Shown one piece after another: positions 1 to 7,813 of a DNA stretch of 23,841 nucleotides. Position numbers and translations under genes: made by a program. The notes beneath the pieces are model-generated. The model saw only the letters and a program-made list of their open reading frames with translations, had not been told where the DNA came from and did no database searches. Source of the DNA: Arcanobacterium_A sp034173665 (GTDB lineage: Bacteria > Actinomycetota > Actinomycetes > Actinomycetales > Actinomycetaceae); contig JAXFDG010000199.1 in assembly GCA_034173665.1 (NCBI GenBank), positions 1-23,841 of the forward strand. The letters run 5' to 3'. Position 1 is the first letter of the stretch; each line of letters starts with the position of its first letter.

Positions 1-903
1 GCTTTCAGGGAGTACCCATTTTGTACCTGAAATCTCCGACTGGGATTTTCCGCGCTCGCCGTCGGTCGGGAAAGGACTGTTTCCGTGAAGAGAGTCATTG
101 CTCTGAAGAGAATCAAGCCAACTTATATTTTTTCCGTTAGTTGTGGTTGCTTCTGCTTCATTCAGCGCAGCTTCAGAGTGAGATTCTGGAGTTGGAAGTT
201 CTTTGGCTAGGGTCGGTTCAACAGCTACTTCAGAGTTGCTAGATGTTCCAGTTAAAAGCGCTAAGTCGAAAGATGTAGGAAGTGTAGTTCCAATTGCGCG
301 CAGCTGCACGCCGTCACTGCCAGCGGCAATATACGGTTCAGTGCCGTTTTTTTGCCCTGGTTCAGAGTCATTAATTTCTAGTGCATACCAATCGCCCCAG
401 ATTCCATTAATACTAGTGCGCACGTCAATGCGTTCTGGAGTGGCGCCGGTCCAAGTTGCCCCAACTACTTGGAATTCTGATGCTAATTCCATCGGTGCAG
501 TTTGTAACTCATAGCCGGTACTTTGGGTGGTAATTCCTTCTTCGGCTACAGTCGGGATTTCGGTTTCCGATTCTGTGTTTGGAGTTTCTCCAGTGCTCTG
601 ATTTTCTACTGTTTTGTTCTCAGTAGTCTCGGCAGACATTGCTTCGTGATTGTTGAGAAGAGTTTTGAGCTGCGGGCTAGCTTTTTGCAAGTTGGCGTTT
701 TCAGCTGTGAAATCAGAGCTTTTATTTACGCCATCGGTTGTTTCGACAGCTGTTATTGCAGGCGCAGCAAATACGTCAATTAAGAGAGTGCCCGGGCTGT
801 TGTGTGCAGGGGAGAGTTCAAGTTTTTGTGAGCTTGGATGAAAAGTGAACACACCAAGTGTAAGTGCGAGTGAGATAGCGCTGGCACTGACTTTGTTGAA
901 CAT
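1..903 (-). CDS. Secreted peptidoglycan-recognition-type N-acetylmuramoyl-L-alanine amidase, N-terminal part (runs off window)
   Basis: An open frame reads from ATG at 903 leftward through base 1 without a stop, giving 301 residues of a longer protein. The N-terminus (MFNKVSASAISLALTLGVF) is a plausible signal sequence. Residues about 25-130 are low-complexity and rich in Thr, Glu and Asn. Residues about 145-220 contain a VGATWTGATPERIDVRTS stretch, then IWGDWYALE and GSDGVQLRAIG. This beta-rich module is typical of actinobacterial PGRP/amidase_2 wall hydrolases, where it precedes the zinc amidase domain. The catalytic domain would lie beyond the left edge and is not seen, so enzymatic activity is inferred. 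The start is supported by an AGAGGAG Shine-Dalgarno four bases before ATG. Its probable role is cleavage of the MurNAc-L-Ala bond in the cell wall outside the membrane. It could instead be a non-catalytic wall-binding protein. Confidence 0.72.
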   Translation of the reverse strand, partial: MFNKVSASAISLALTLGVFTFHPSSQKLELSPAHNSPGTLLIDVFAAPAITAVETTDGVNKSSDFTAENANLQKASPQLKTLLNNHEAMSAETTENKTVENQSTGETPNTESETEIPTVAEEGITTQSTGYELQTAPMELASEFQVVGATWTGATPERIDVRTSINGIWGDWYALEINDSEPGQKNGTEPYIAAGSDGVQLRAIGTTLPTSFDLALLTGTSSNSEVAVEPTLAKELPTPESHSEAALNEAEATTTNGKNISWLDSLQSNDSLHGNSPFPTDGERGKSQSEISGTKWVLPES

Positions 904-921
904 AATTCTCCTCTAATATAA

Positions 922-965
922 GTAACAGCAATATACATTCTTGCACATCTTTAACATTTGTAACA
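922..965 (-). promoter_or_regulatory. Cluster of GTAACA/TTAACA half-sites upstream of the amidase gene
   Basis: On the plus strand there are GTAACA at 922-927, TTAACA at 951-956 and GTAACA at 960-965; the last two are tandem with nine bases start to start. Read toward the amidase gene they are TGTTAC-type repeats lying 20-60 bases before its ATG, where a promoter is expected. Tandem GT-ACA-type half-sites are, from memory, the kind of motif reported for the response regulator MtrA, and mtrA is in this window. Binding is inferred only; no clean -35/-10 pair is visible. Confidence 0.3.
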
Positions 966-1087
966 TCTGTTTCAGGAGAATCACATTTATTATTATGCCT
1001 AGGGTAATAGTGACGCTGAGTCATCATGAATTACTCTGAGGTGTTCTCGGAGCGGCTTTTAGGAGTGATCGAAAAGAGCTGACTAAG

Positions 1088-1129
1088 AAACTCGAGAATA
1101 ATTAGCGTGAACTAGTTAAAAACTCGAGA
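1088..1129. repeat. Pair of 10-bp direct repeats (AAACTCGAGA) between amidase and TIGR03089 genes
   Basis: AAACTCGAGA occurs at 1088-1097 and again at 1120-1129, 32 bp apart (about three helical turns). Each contains the palindrome CTCGAG. They lie just past the stop of the TIGR03089 gene and upstream of the amidase gene. The rest of the 904-1140 gap holds no supported gene; short open frames there overlap the amidase in another frame. The repeats could be a regulator site; no function is known. Confidence 0.35.
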
Positions 1130-1140
1130 GGGTCTAGCTG

Positions 1141-2049
1141 TTATGAACTGCGATTTTCTTGCGAAATAATCTGCTTTAAATCTGGTTTGCGTTCGGCGCT
1201 AATTAAGATTGCGGGTAGGCAGTTATTTTCTGCCGTGGTGACGAAACTTATTACCGTTGATTCGAGTCCGCTCACTAAATAGGCAGATTGCGAAGGAGCA
1301 TAAATGCCTTGCGCGGACTTTGAATGCAGCTGAAGTTTTTCATCTCCTGCTGCAGTCTCGACGGTTGCCGGGGACGCAAAAATCTTTGTTGTTGTTCCAA
1401 AATCGAACATAAATGTATCGGGCTGACTTAGAACTTCGGCGGCGGCGTCGATTATTTCTGGAGACAGGCTTGATCCCCAAGATAAAGCTAGGCTAGCGAG
1501 GTTTAACGCTAGTAATGTTGTTCCGTTTTCATCGCAAATTTCTTGCCAACGCTCAGGACGATTAGTGAGGATAGCGTCTCCCCAACTCAAGTTGAATTCT
1601 GAAAATAGAGCTTCAGCTTCCGCGTCAGGATCGGGAAAGCAGGGTTCTACATCTGTTCCAAGGCTTGCGATAAGCCAAAGAATCGATTTCCAGCTTGGGG
1701 GAAGGTCGAACAAGATTTTAGCTTTGGCTACAGGGGCATCAGTTTTGAGAGGATTTCCAGCTGTTGAAAATTCAAAGTGGAGATAATTAGATATTTTTGC
1801 CAGGTGATTAAGGCAAACTTTGCCAGATAACTCAATTCGTTCTGGTTGCTGCGAGGGGGTAGTTCCATACCAAGTTAAAGCTGGATTTGTGCCCTGAGCT
1901 GCAAGTTTTTCAATAAAGCTACTTAGTGGAAGCACTTTTAAATTAGTAGCTTGTGAGGGTGCTGTGAACTCGCTTTCAATGCCGCTAGTCGGAAGCTGTT
2001 TTTGATTCAAAAAATCGGCGGAATTGCAAGCTGAATTTAAATTAGTCAT
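1141..2049 (-). CDS. TIGR03089 family protein (truncated AMP-binding-enzyme-like, actinobacterial)
   Basis: The protein has 302 residues. The core from about residue 40 matches the TIGR03089 pattern: PALTWYG (56-62), then RIELSGKVCLNHLAKISNYL (71-90) and later FDLPPSWKSILWLIASLG (114-131). This family is restricted to actinobacteria and resembles a shortened N-terminal piece of acyl/aryl-CoA synthetases (ANL superfamily). It lacks the later P-loop and C-terminal catalytic lid, so adenylation activity is doubtful and the function is unknown. The ATG at 2049 has no Shine-Dalgarno; a TAAATT or TACATT hexamer lies a few bases before it, so translation may be leaderless. About 38 N-terminal residues precede the family core, and an in-frame GTG at 1935 (V39) is an alternative start, also without a clear ribosome site. 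The gene is divergent from whiB with a 92-bp shared control region. Confidence 0.8.
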   Translation of the reverse strand: MTNLNSACNSADFLNQKQLPTSGIESEFTAPSQATNLKVLPLSSFIEKLAAQGTNPALTWYGTTPSQQPERIELSGKVCLNHLAKISNYLHFEFSTAGNPLKTDAPVAKAKILFDLPPSWKSILWLIASLGTDVEPCFPDPDAEAEALFSEFNLSWGDAILTNRPERWQEICDENGTTLLALNLASLALSWGSSLSPEIIDAAAEVLSQPDTFMFDFGTTTKIFASPATVETAAGDEKLQLHSKSAQGIYAPSQSAYLVSGLESTVISFVTTAENNCLPAILISAERKPDLKQIISQENRSS

Positions 2050-2074
2050 AAAAAATGTAATTTACCGTATCGGC

Positions 2075-2103
2075 TTGACTATTGGGGGTTACACGCGTGT
2101 AAT
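2075..2103 (+). promoter_or_regulatory. Candidate whiB promoter
   Basis: TTGACT (2075-2080) and TGTAAT (2098-2103) are separated by 17 bp, each one mismatch from the vegetative consensus. The predicted start of transcription is near 2110, leaving about 30 bases of leader before the whiB ATG at 2142, which includes the AGGAGAGG ribosome site at 2128-2135. Confidence 0.55.
2089..2102. promoter_or_regulatory. 14-bp perfect palindrome (TTACACGCGTGTAA), probable operator
   Basis: TTACACGCGTGTAA reads identically on both strands and occupies the spacer and most of the -10 element of the candidate whiB promoter. A dimeric repressor bound here would block polymerase, so autoregulation or cell-cycle control of whiB is plausible. 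No cognate protein can be named from the sequence. Confidence 0.5.
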
Positions 2104-2141
2104 TTACTTAGTAATTAATTCTTTCACAGGAGAGGTACAGT

Positions 2142-2531
2142 ATGTGGCAAGAAAGTGCACAGCCAGCATTCCGCTTGGCTGATTTGGCTGACGCCGCTTC
2201 CCAAGGCCAAAACTCCGAAGCTGATACTTTTAAAGCGCAGCAGTTGATGCAAGGGATTTTTAATCTCGGATACGGAACGACCACTGCTGATGATTTAGCT
2301 TGGATGGAAGATGCGCTTTGCGCGCAAACTGATCCTGATATTTTCTACCCGGAGAAGGGTGGGTCTACAGCTCCTGCAACCTCAATTTGTGAAGGTTGTT
2401 CAGTTCGTTCAGAGTGCCTTGAATATGCGATTACTAATGATATTCGGCACGGTATCTGGGGTGGAACTTCAGATAACGACCGGAAGCGTATTTCGCGTGA
2501 ACGGAAGCTCGCGCGCGCTTCGCGTCGATAA
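2142..2531 (+). CDS. whiB: WhiB-family [4Fe-4S] transcriptional regulator, WhiB2 type
   Basis: This 129-residue protein has the four conserved iron-sulfur cysteines at C60, C83, C86 and C92 (CxxC then Cx5C) and the GIWGG turn at 104-108, followed by the basic C-terminal segment RKRISRERKLARASRR that contacts DNA. Proteins of this class bind a [4Fe-4S] cluster and act with the primary sigma factor. The WhiB2/WhmD/Streptomyces WhiB branch is needed for septation and division. Assignment to that branch rests on length, on the sequence around GGTSDNDRKRI, and on neighbours (glycosyltransferase, DUF5719, MMP-like protein, DUF3499) that usually accompany it. The start has a strong AGGAGAGG ribosome site six bases upstream. 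The glycosyltransferase gene begins nine bases after the stop, so the two are probably cotranscribed. Confidence 0.93.
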   Translation: MWQESAQPAFRLADLADAASQGQNSEADTFKAQQLMQGIFNLGYGTTTADDLAWMEDALCAQTDPDIFYPEKGGSTAPATSICEGCSVRSECLEYAITNDIRHGIWGGTSDNDRKRISRERKLARASRR

Positions 2532-2540
2532 GGTTCAAGA

Positions 2541-5500
2541 ATGGGCGGTTTAGCTGAGCGTCATGCGGTTATGCGCGATGCGGTAACCGCGATTGTGCTT
2601 GCTCAGAATGAACCTATTGAATATTTAGCCTCAACTCTTGAAGCTTTAGCAGGTCAAACTTATAAGCCGCAGCAAGTGTTGGTAGTTTCTGCCAGAGTTA
2701 CTGATGATTTGCACACACTCGTATCACGTTTAAAGTGGACTTCCGGAATCGACTTCCAATTATTCACAGATATTGAGCTGCAAGCGATTGGGATTGCTGC
2801 AGCCGCAGGAACAGGATTCCCGCAGCTAGTAAATGCACTGTTAAGGGATTTTACGGCAACTGTAGAAAGTTCTATTTCCGCAGAAAGCTCAGGGTTTCAA
2901 GGTTCGGAACTTCCACGGTGGTTCTGGCTACTTCATGCAGATTCATCGCCACAGCTAACTGCGCTTGATAATTTATTGAAAGTCGGGGAAAGTTCCGAAC
3001 AAATTGCTTGTCTGGGGCCAAAACAAGTGGCTTGGGATGCAAATGAAGATGGCTCCTATGACTTAGTAAGCATGGGGATTAATGCCACCCGAAGTGCGCG
3101 TCGTGTGCCAGAGTTTTATCCGGGAGAGCGAGACCAAGGGCAATACGATAATCGTGAAGATGTGCTTGGTTTGGGAACTGCCGGGATGTTGATTCGTCCA
3201 GATGTGCTTAAAGAAGTCGGCGGCTTTGATGAAAATTTCCGTAATTTCGGCGAAGGGTTAGAACTTTCTCGTCGGATTCGTTCCGCTGGTTACCGCGTAG
3301 TTATTGTTCCAGAAGCGATAATTCACCATGCTCAATTGGGATTGGGGCAAGGAGAATCTCTAGCGAAGTCCTTCGCGGCACGGCGTATTGCGCAAATCAG
3401 AAATAGTTTGATTGCAATTCCGGCTCCATTGATCTTGGTCGCGTGGATTGGCTATATTCTCATTTCACCTTTCCGTGCTGTGATGCGGCTGATTTTGCGT
3501 GATCCCCTACGGGCGAAAGCAGAGTTGCTGGCCGGAGTTGAAACCACGAAGATGCTTTCAGGGGTTCTGCAGCGGCGAAAGTCACAACGGATTAATACTC
3601 CTGCCGAAGCTGCTTTGCGGCAACTTGAATCAAATTCAGGAAAGATTCGACAAGCAAAACGAGAAAATCGAAAAGCGGCAAAAGAAGCTGCGCGTTTAGC
3701 TGATTTACCGGGGCCACTGGAAGCACAAGCACAGGCTGATTTACAACGTGTAACCCGGCGGGGAGCTCTCGCAGTGGCAATCCTAGCTGTGCTTTATACG
3801 CTAGTAATGTTTTTACCTGTTTTTACCAACGGAGTATTAGTTGGTGGAAACCTAGCTGCAGATCAAGCTAATTTCTTTGATATTTGGCGCGCAACTTGGA
3901 ATTCTTGGTTCGCTAGTGGGAGTGGAAGTTCTGGGGTGATTGATCCGCTCTGGGTACTCGCTCTTCCAATTCTTGCTATCGGAGCAGTATTCGGATTGAA
4001 TTTAGGGCAAATCGTCACTATCGGGGTTTATCTTTCCCCGCTTATTGCAGCTCTTGGAACGTACTTCTTAATTGGTCGGATTACGAAGTCTTGGCAGGTG
4101 CGAGTAACTCTTTCTTTGCTTTGGTTAGCTGCCCCGCATTTTTTGACTGGTTTGCAACTTGGATATTTTGCGCCAGTTCTTTTGCATGCAGTGCTTCCGT
4201 GGTTTGTTTGGGCGCTTATCGGAGCTTTCCGAAATCGAGCCGGGCAACTTGGCTTGGCTGCTATTCTTCTGGCAATTATTTCTGCGCTTTCACCTTTATG
4301 GTTATTATTAGGGCTTTTGCTAAGTCTTGTTTTGTCGTTTTCGCAGAAGCGGCATATTGCGTGGATTTGGTTAGCGGTTCCAGCATTAACCACATACGCG
4401 CCAAATTTACGTGAAGCTTGGAAGACTTTTGGCACCAATGTCCAGCTGTGGCAGTCTTATCTCTTTGCTCAGCCAGGAGCTGAGCTGGTAACTCAAAGCA
4501 CCCAAATCAGGCCGCGCGACTTAATTTGGGGATTCACAAATTTTGCGGATGCTTGGTCTGGAGCACAATTAATTTTTACTTGTGCTTGTGGAGGGATAGT
4601 CCTCGTTGCTTTATTTGCATTACTGCGTAACAACTATTCTGGACTAGTGCGTGGAGCTTGGCTACTTGCTCTCTTTGGTGCTGCTCTTGGCGTTGCGGCA
4701 CTATATACTTCCGGTAATTGGTACTGGACTGGTGAATCGTATTTGGCGCAACAATCTTGGCCTGGAATTGGATTAACTATTTTTTGGCTGGGAATTGTGC
4801 TTGTGTTGGCAGCAGGTTCTGCGAATTTGCGAACCACACTACGGAAGCGGTCTTTAGGAATTGCGCATCTAGTTGGATTCATATCTTTACTACTAGTTCC
4901 AATTTCGGTGCTTGCATTATTTACGACCTGGCAATACCAGCGCTATCTAGTTTCAGAAGCACAGCTTAGCTCTGCCCTCACACAACCAATTCCAGCAATT
5001 GCAGAAACTAATATGAATTCTGCAAAGAAATCTCGAGTGCTTTGGATTAATCCTGAAGAACGTGGTGTGCAGGCACAAATTTGGCGATCTGCAGGATTAG
5101 CATTACATGAATCTCGAATGCTGGAAAATATTATTCGTCCCGATGCAATTAATCCGGCTTTCGCGGCAACAGTAGCAGAGTTATTGGCAGGCTCAACGAA
5201 TAGTGCGCAAACACTTTCCGAACAAGCTATTTCTGTGGTTCTTGTTCCGCCAGTAAAGCAAGGAGCTGAAACGGAATTCCGAGCAGAGCTTATTTCAACT
5301 CTTCATTCCACACCAGGGTTTGAATATGTTACTGAAAATGATTCTGGAATTTTTTGGCGAGTTCTTCCAAACTCTGTAGATCAAACAGCAAGAGCTAGTT
5401 TTATTACTTCCTCGAACGCGGTTCAGATTTTAGAATCAGATACGTACAAAGTAGAAACAAAAATTAATATTCCTGAGGAATCAATTTTAAGACTCGCGGA

Positions 5501-5756
5501 AAGCCACAATTCTGGGTGGCAAGCAACAGTTAATGGAGAATCCTTAAAGCGGGTGCCATTACCACAAAATATTTCTCCTACGAGTCCGGATTTGCTCCAG
5601 AATCAATGGATTTTACCGGCAACTGAGAATGCCGAGATTAATATTTGGTACCAAGATTCTTGGCATCAAATCCTAAGATCTTTGCAATTCTTAATCGGGG
5701 CAATTGCGATTCTCGTGGCACTGCCGATACGTCCGCGAAAGGATGGACGAGAATGA
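2541..5756 (+). CDS. Large membrane glycosyltransferase, family 2 domain plus multi-spanning C-terminal region
   Basis: The protein has 1071 residues. Residues 13-290 form a GT2 (GT-A fold) domain: a VTAIVLAQNEPIEYLASTL start, LHADSSP at 131-137 in the DxD position, and GTAGMLIRPDVLKEVGGFDE (212-231) followed by an FGEGLELSRRIRSAGY stretch. After a hydrophobic stretch at 292-320 comes a charged Lys/Arg/Glu/Ala-rich linker (about 345-405), possibly coiled coil. Roughly ten further membrane segments follow between 408 and 796. Residues about 800-1040 are a probably extracytoplasmic domain containing NSGWQATVNGE, and a last membrane helix lies near 1045-1063. The enzyme likely transfers a nucleotide or lipid-linked sugar at the membrane; substrate and product are unknown. 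The start has only a weak AAGG site, and M11 is an alternative. The stop overlaps the next start (ATGA). Confidence 0.87.
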   Translation: MGGLAERHAVMRDAVTAIVLAQNEPIEYLASTLEALAGQTYKPQQVLVVSARVTDDLHTLVSRLKWTSGIDFQLFTDIELQAIGIAAAAGTGFPQLVNALLRDFTATVESSISAESSGFQGSELPRWFWLLHADSSPQLTALDNLLKVGESSEQIACLGPKQVAWDANEDGSYDLVSMGINATRSARRVPEFYPGERDQGQYDNREDVLGLGTAGMLIRPDVLKEVGGFDENFRNFGEGLELSRRIRSAGYRVVIVPEAIIHHAQLGLGQGESLAKSFAARRIAQIRNSLIAIPAPLILVAWIGYILISPFRAVMRLILRDPLRAKAELLAGVETTKMLSGVLQRRKSQRINTPAEAALRQLESNSGKIRQAKRENRKAAKEAARLADLPGPLEAQAQADLQRVTRRGALAVAILAVLYTLVMFLPVFTNGVLVGGNLAADQANFFDIWRATWNSWFASGSGSSGVIDPLWVLALPILAIGAVFGLNLGQIVTIGVYLSPLIAALGTYFLIGRITKSWQVRVTLSLLWLAAPHFLTGLQLGYFAPVLLHAVLPWFVWALIGAFRNRAGQLGLAAILLAIISALSPLWLLLGLLLSLVLSFSQKRHIAWIWLAVPALTTYAPNLREAWKTFGTNVQLWQSYLFAQPGAELVTQSTQIRPRDLIWGFTNFADAWSGAQLIFTCACGGIVLVALFALLRNNYSGLVRGAWLLALFGAALGVAALYTSGNWYWTGESYLAQQSWPGIGLTIFWLGIVLVLAAGSANLRTTLRKRSLGIAHLVGFISLLLVPISVLALFTTWQYQRYLVSEAQLSSALTQPIPAIAETNMNSAKKSRVLWINPEERGVQAQIWRSAGLALHESRMLENIIRPDAINPAFAATVAELLAGSTNSAQTLSEQAISVVLVPPVKQGAETEFRAELISTLHSTPGFEYVTENDSGIFWRVLPNSVDQTARASFITSSNAVQILESDTYKVETKINIPEESILRLAESHNSGWQATVNGESLKRVPLPQNISPTSPDLLQNQWILPATENAEINIWYQDSWHQILRSLQFLIGAIAILVALPIRPRKDGRE

Positions 5757-7276
5757 ACTTTAAACAGGTCATTAGCGGTTTCGGCGTGTTCGTTTTAGCA
5801 GCTGCAACAGGAGCAGGAATTTATCTTGCACCGACGCCGAAGCCTTCCCAAGAAGCTAATACTCCGGTGAGAGCTACTGGGGGATTATTGGGTTTAACTT
5901 GTAGTGGTGGGGCAGCACGCTTAGTATCTGGAAATACGAATGTTACCGATTTGAACGAGGAACTAACAGGGCTTGCAGCCTTACTCGTAACGGGTGCTTC
6001 AACTTTTGAAACAGGAGAAATCCTGTGGCAAACACCTGCAGCTAATGGGACTATAAAAGCCGAGAAACTCGCATCGGTTCTTTTGCCGAGCGATAAATTC
6101 TTCAAAAGTTCTCTTGCCGGGGTGAGCCTTCAGGCAACTGCTCGGGTTGAGGGGATTGATGATTTAGAAGCAGGTATTCTTGGAGCCTCTTATCATCAAG
6201 CGAATGCCGGTGATTTACGAGGCGTAGCAATTAATAATTGCGATTGGGTTGGTACTTCTGCCTGGCTCATCGCTGCAGACACAGCTGTTGGTAGCGCAAA
6301 TCAATTGCGTCTAGCAAATCCAGCGGATAACCCGGTAACTGTGATGATTAAGGCTTATACCAGTTCTGGAGAGCACTTACTTGGAGTCTCTGAAAATATT
6401 AATTTGGCTGCCGGAGAAATAAAAGAACTCGCCCTTGATGGACTTCTTCCAGCAAATCAAACTATTTCGCTGCATCTTAGTTCGACGACCGGAAAATTTG
6501 GGGCAACAGTATTCAGCAATAAACTTGAAGGATTTACACCTCGCGGTGTGACTTTTGTAAAGCCCGCAGATAGCGGATTAACCACTTACATTCCAGGAGT
6601 TGTTCTAGATCCGGCACCGCAAGATGACAGTGTGATTACCCTTGATCCAGAAACATTACCAGACTCGTGGCTGACTGATTCTCGTCTGACAGCAAGCTTG
6701 CGCATTGTAAATCCACATCCAGATTTACGTATTGCCCGGGTTGATCTTATTGGTCGAGATGGAAAGATTACGCCACTATCAGGAGCAGAGAATACTGCAA
6801 TTCCAGCAAATTCAGTCCTGGATTTAAGCCTCGACGGCGTTTCTGCCGGTAGTTATACCGTGAAAGTTACTGCAGATGCTCCGGTAGCTACGGGGGTTCA
6901 ATTGAGCTTTGATGCTGGAGCTGCAGGGCGTGATTTTACTTGGATTAGTGCTCGTGAACCACTTCTTGCGGGAGGAGCTGCTTATAACGCTGGGGTAGGG
7001 CAGCTGGTTGTAGGTAGTGAGCAAGCCACTACGATGATATGGACTGCATACAACGCTAAAGGTGAAGTAATCGAAACAGCTGAGCTTGCTGTAAACGGAA
7101 CCGCAGCAAAAAACCTTCCTGAAGGAACAACTTTCGTGCAAGTGCAAAGTGAAACTCCAGTCTCAGCAGGAGTACGAGTTTCTGTAGAGCAGACTGACGG
7201 AAAACTCATTGAATGGGTTCCAGTAATTGAAAATATTACGCAAAGTGGTAGTTATCAGTTAGATATAAAGAATTAA
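5753..7276 (+). CDS. DUF5719 family membrane-anchored extracytoplasmic protein
   Basis: This 507-residue protein begins with an uncleaved-signal-like helix (VISGFGVFVLAAATGAGIYL, about 6-25). A long beta-rich, Ala/Gly/Thr-rich exported portion follows, with only two cysteines (in GLTCSGG and INNCDWVG) that could form a disulfide. The segment STSAWLIAADTAVGSANQLRLANPADNPVTV-like and the final FTWISAREPLLAGG region match the DUF5719 pattern seen next to whiB-linked GT2 genes in actinobacteria. The function is unknown. Its ATG overlaps the glycosyltransferase stop as ATGA, so the two are translationally coupled, and a physical partnership at the membrane is a fair inference. An upstream in-frame extension to 5645 was rejected because it has no membrane or family content and lies inside the glycosyltransferase gene. 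Confidence 0.83.
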   Translation: MNFKQVISGFGVFVLAAATGAGIYLAPTPKPSQEANTPVRATGGLLGLTCSGGAARLVSGNTNVTDLNEELTGLAALLVTGASTFETGEILWQTPAANGTIKAEKLASVLLPSDKFFKSSLAGVSLQATARVEGIDDLEAGILGASYHQANAGDLRGVAINNCDWVGTSAWLIAADTAVGSANQLRLANPADNPVTVMIKAYTSSGEHLLGVSENINLAAGEIKELALDGLLPANQTISLHLSSTTGKFGATVFSNKLEGFTPRGVTFVKPADSGLTTYIPGVVLDPAPQDDSVITLDPETLPDSWLTDSRLTASLRIVNPHPDLRIARVDLIGRDGKITPLSGAENTAIPANSVLDLSLDGVSAGSYTVKVTADAPVATGVQLSFDAGAAGRDFTWISAREPLLAGGAAYNAGVGQLVVGSEQATTMIWTAYNAKGEVIETAELAVNGTAAKNLPEGTTFVQVQSETPVSAGVRVSVEQTDGKLIEWVPVIENITQSGSYQLDIKN

Positions 7277-7281
7277 GAAAA

Positions 7282-7722
7282 CTATCTTAGTGAGAGATAA
7301 TCAATTTCTTCTGGATCTACACCGAGCGCAAGAGCAATTTGTTCAGTGACTACTTGATGTAAAAAAAGACCTGGATGTGGTTCTTTCCCGGCAGCTTCGA
7401 TAATTGGCATGCGATAAAAAAGAATCCGCCCATGAATTTTTGCCGGGCGTTCAAAAGGGAGAAATCTTCCAAGTGGGACGCCGTCTTCCCAAGGTGCAGG
7501 GTCGTGCTGTGGAACATCCATTACGGCAAAATCAAAACGTGCTAGTTTCGAGCCAAGATATTTCTGATAAGTAGTTATTTCTCTGGCAACGGCATCGTCA
7601 AATTGCTCGGCACGAGTTTTCCAAGCTGGGATTCCTGGGGAAAACATCGGACCACGGAGGCCGCGTCCGTGCCGATCTCGATGTCGAGAACGGTTTGAGC
7701 GTGGAATTATCAAGTCAGGCAC
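7282..7722 (-). CDS. Minimal-metalloprotease-like (zincin_1/DUF1025) family protein without HExxH
   Basis: This 146-residue protein has a basic N-terminus (RHRDRHGRGLRGP), then FDDAVAREI and FDFAVMDVP, a central RILFYRMPIIEAA and a C-terminal LHQVVTEQIALALGVDPEEID. This matches the actinobacterial metallopeptidase family protein usually beside whiB and DUF3499 genes. In zinc-binding relatives the C-terminal helix carries HExxH; here it reads HQVVTE (122-127), so the second ligand and catalytic glutamate are not in place and protease activity is doubtful. Many actinobacterial members look the same from memory. The start is GTG at 7722, with no good ribosome site; a TACACT hexamer six bases upstream would suit a leaderless transcript. 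It converges with the DUF5719 gene (5-bp gap) and diverges from the DUF3499 gene. Confidence 0.82.
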   Translation of the reverse strand: MPDLIIPRSNRSRHRDRHGRGLRGPMFSPGIPAWKTRAEQFDDAVAREITTYQKYLGSKLARFDFAVMDVPQHDPAPWEDGVPLGRFLPFERPAKIHGRILFYRMPIIEAAGKEPHPGLFLHQVVTEQIALALGVDPEEIDYLSLR

Positions 7723-7813
7723 GCCCTAAGTGTATCCTGTAGTAGTGACAGCGTCTGGGAGAGTAGCCAGAGTGTCAAATAATATTACTTCTAGTCATCG
7801 AAATGGAGGTGCA
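7723..7813. promoter_or_regulatory. Divergent control region of MMP-like and DUF3499 genes
   Basis: These 91 bp must hold promoters for both genes. Toward the minus gene, TACACT lies six bases before GTG. Toward DUF3499, TAATAT (7780-7785) is a candidate -10 about 28 bases before the chosen ATG, without a recognisable -35 at the right spacing. Confidence 0.3.

Larger units (their letters stand above)
2056..2107. repeat. Direct repeat TGTAATTTAC flanking the whiB promoter
   Basis: TGTAATTTAC is present at 2056-2065 and at 2098-2107, 42 bp apart, about four helical turns, so both copies face the same side of the DNA. One copy sits at the start of the divergent TIGR03089 gene and the other covers the whiB -10 region. 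A shared regulator acting on both divergent genes is a reasonable inference, but none is identified. Confidence 0.4.

Noticed and set aside
203..841. Plus-strand open frames across the left edge
   Set aside because: They are antisense to the amidase frame, which has a signal sequence, ribosome site and recognisable module.
4028..4438. 136-codon minus-strand open frame inside the glycosyltransferase gene
   Set aside because: It lies opposite the conserved membrane region and has a composition expected of a shadow frame.
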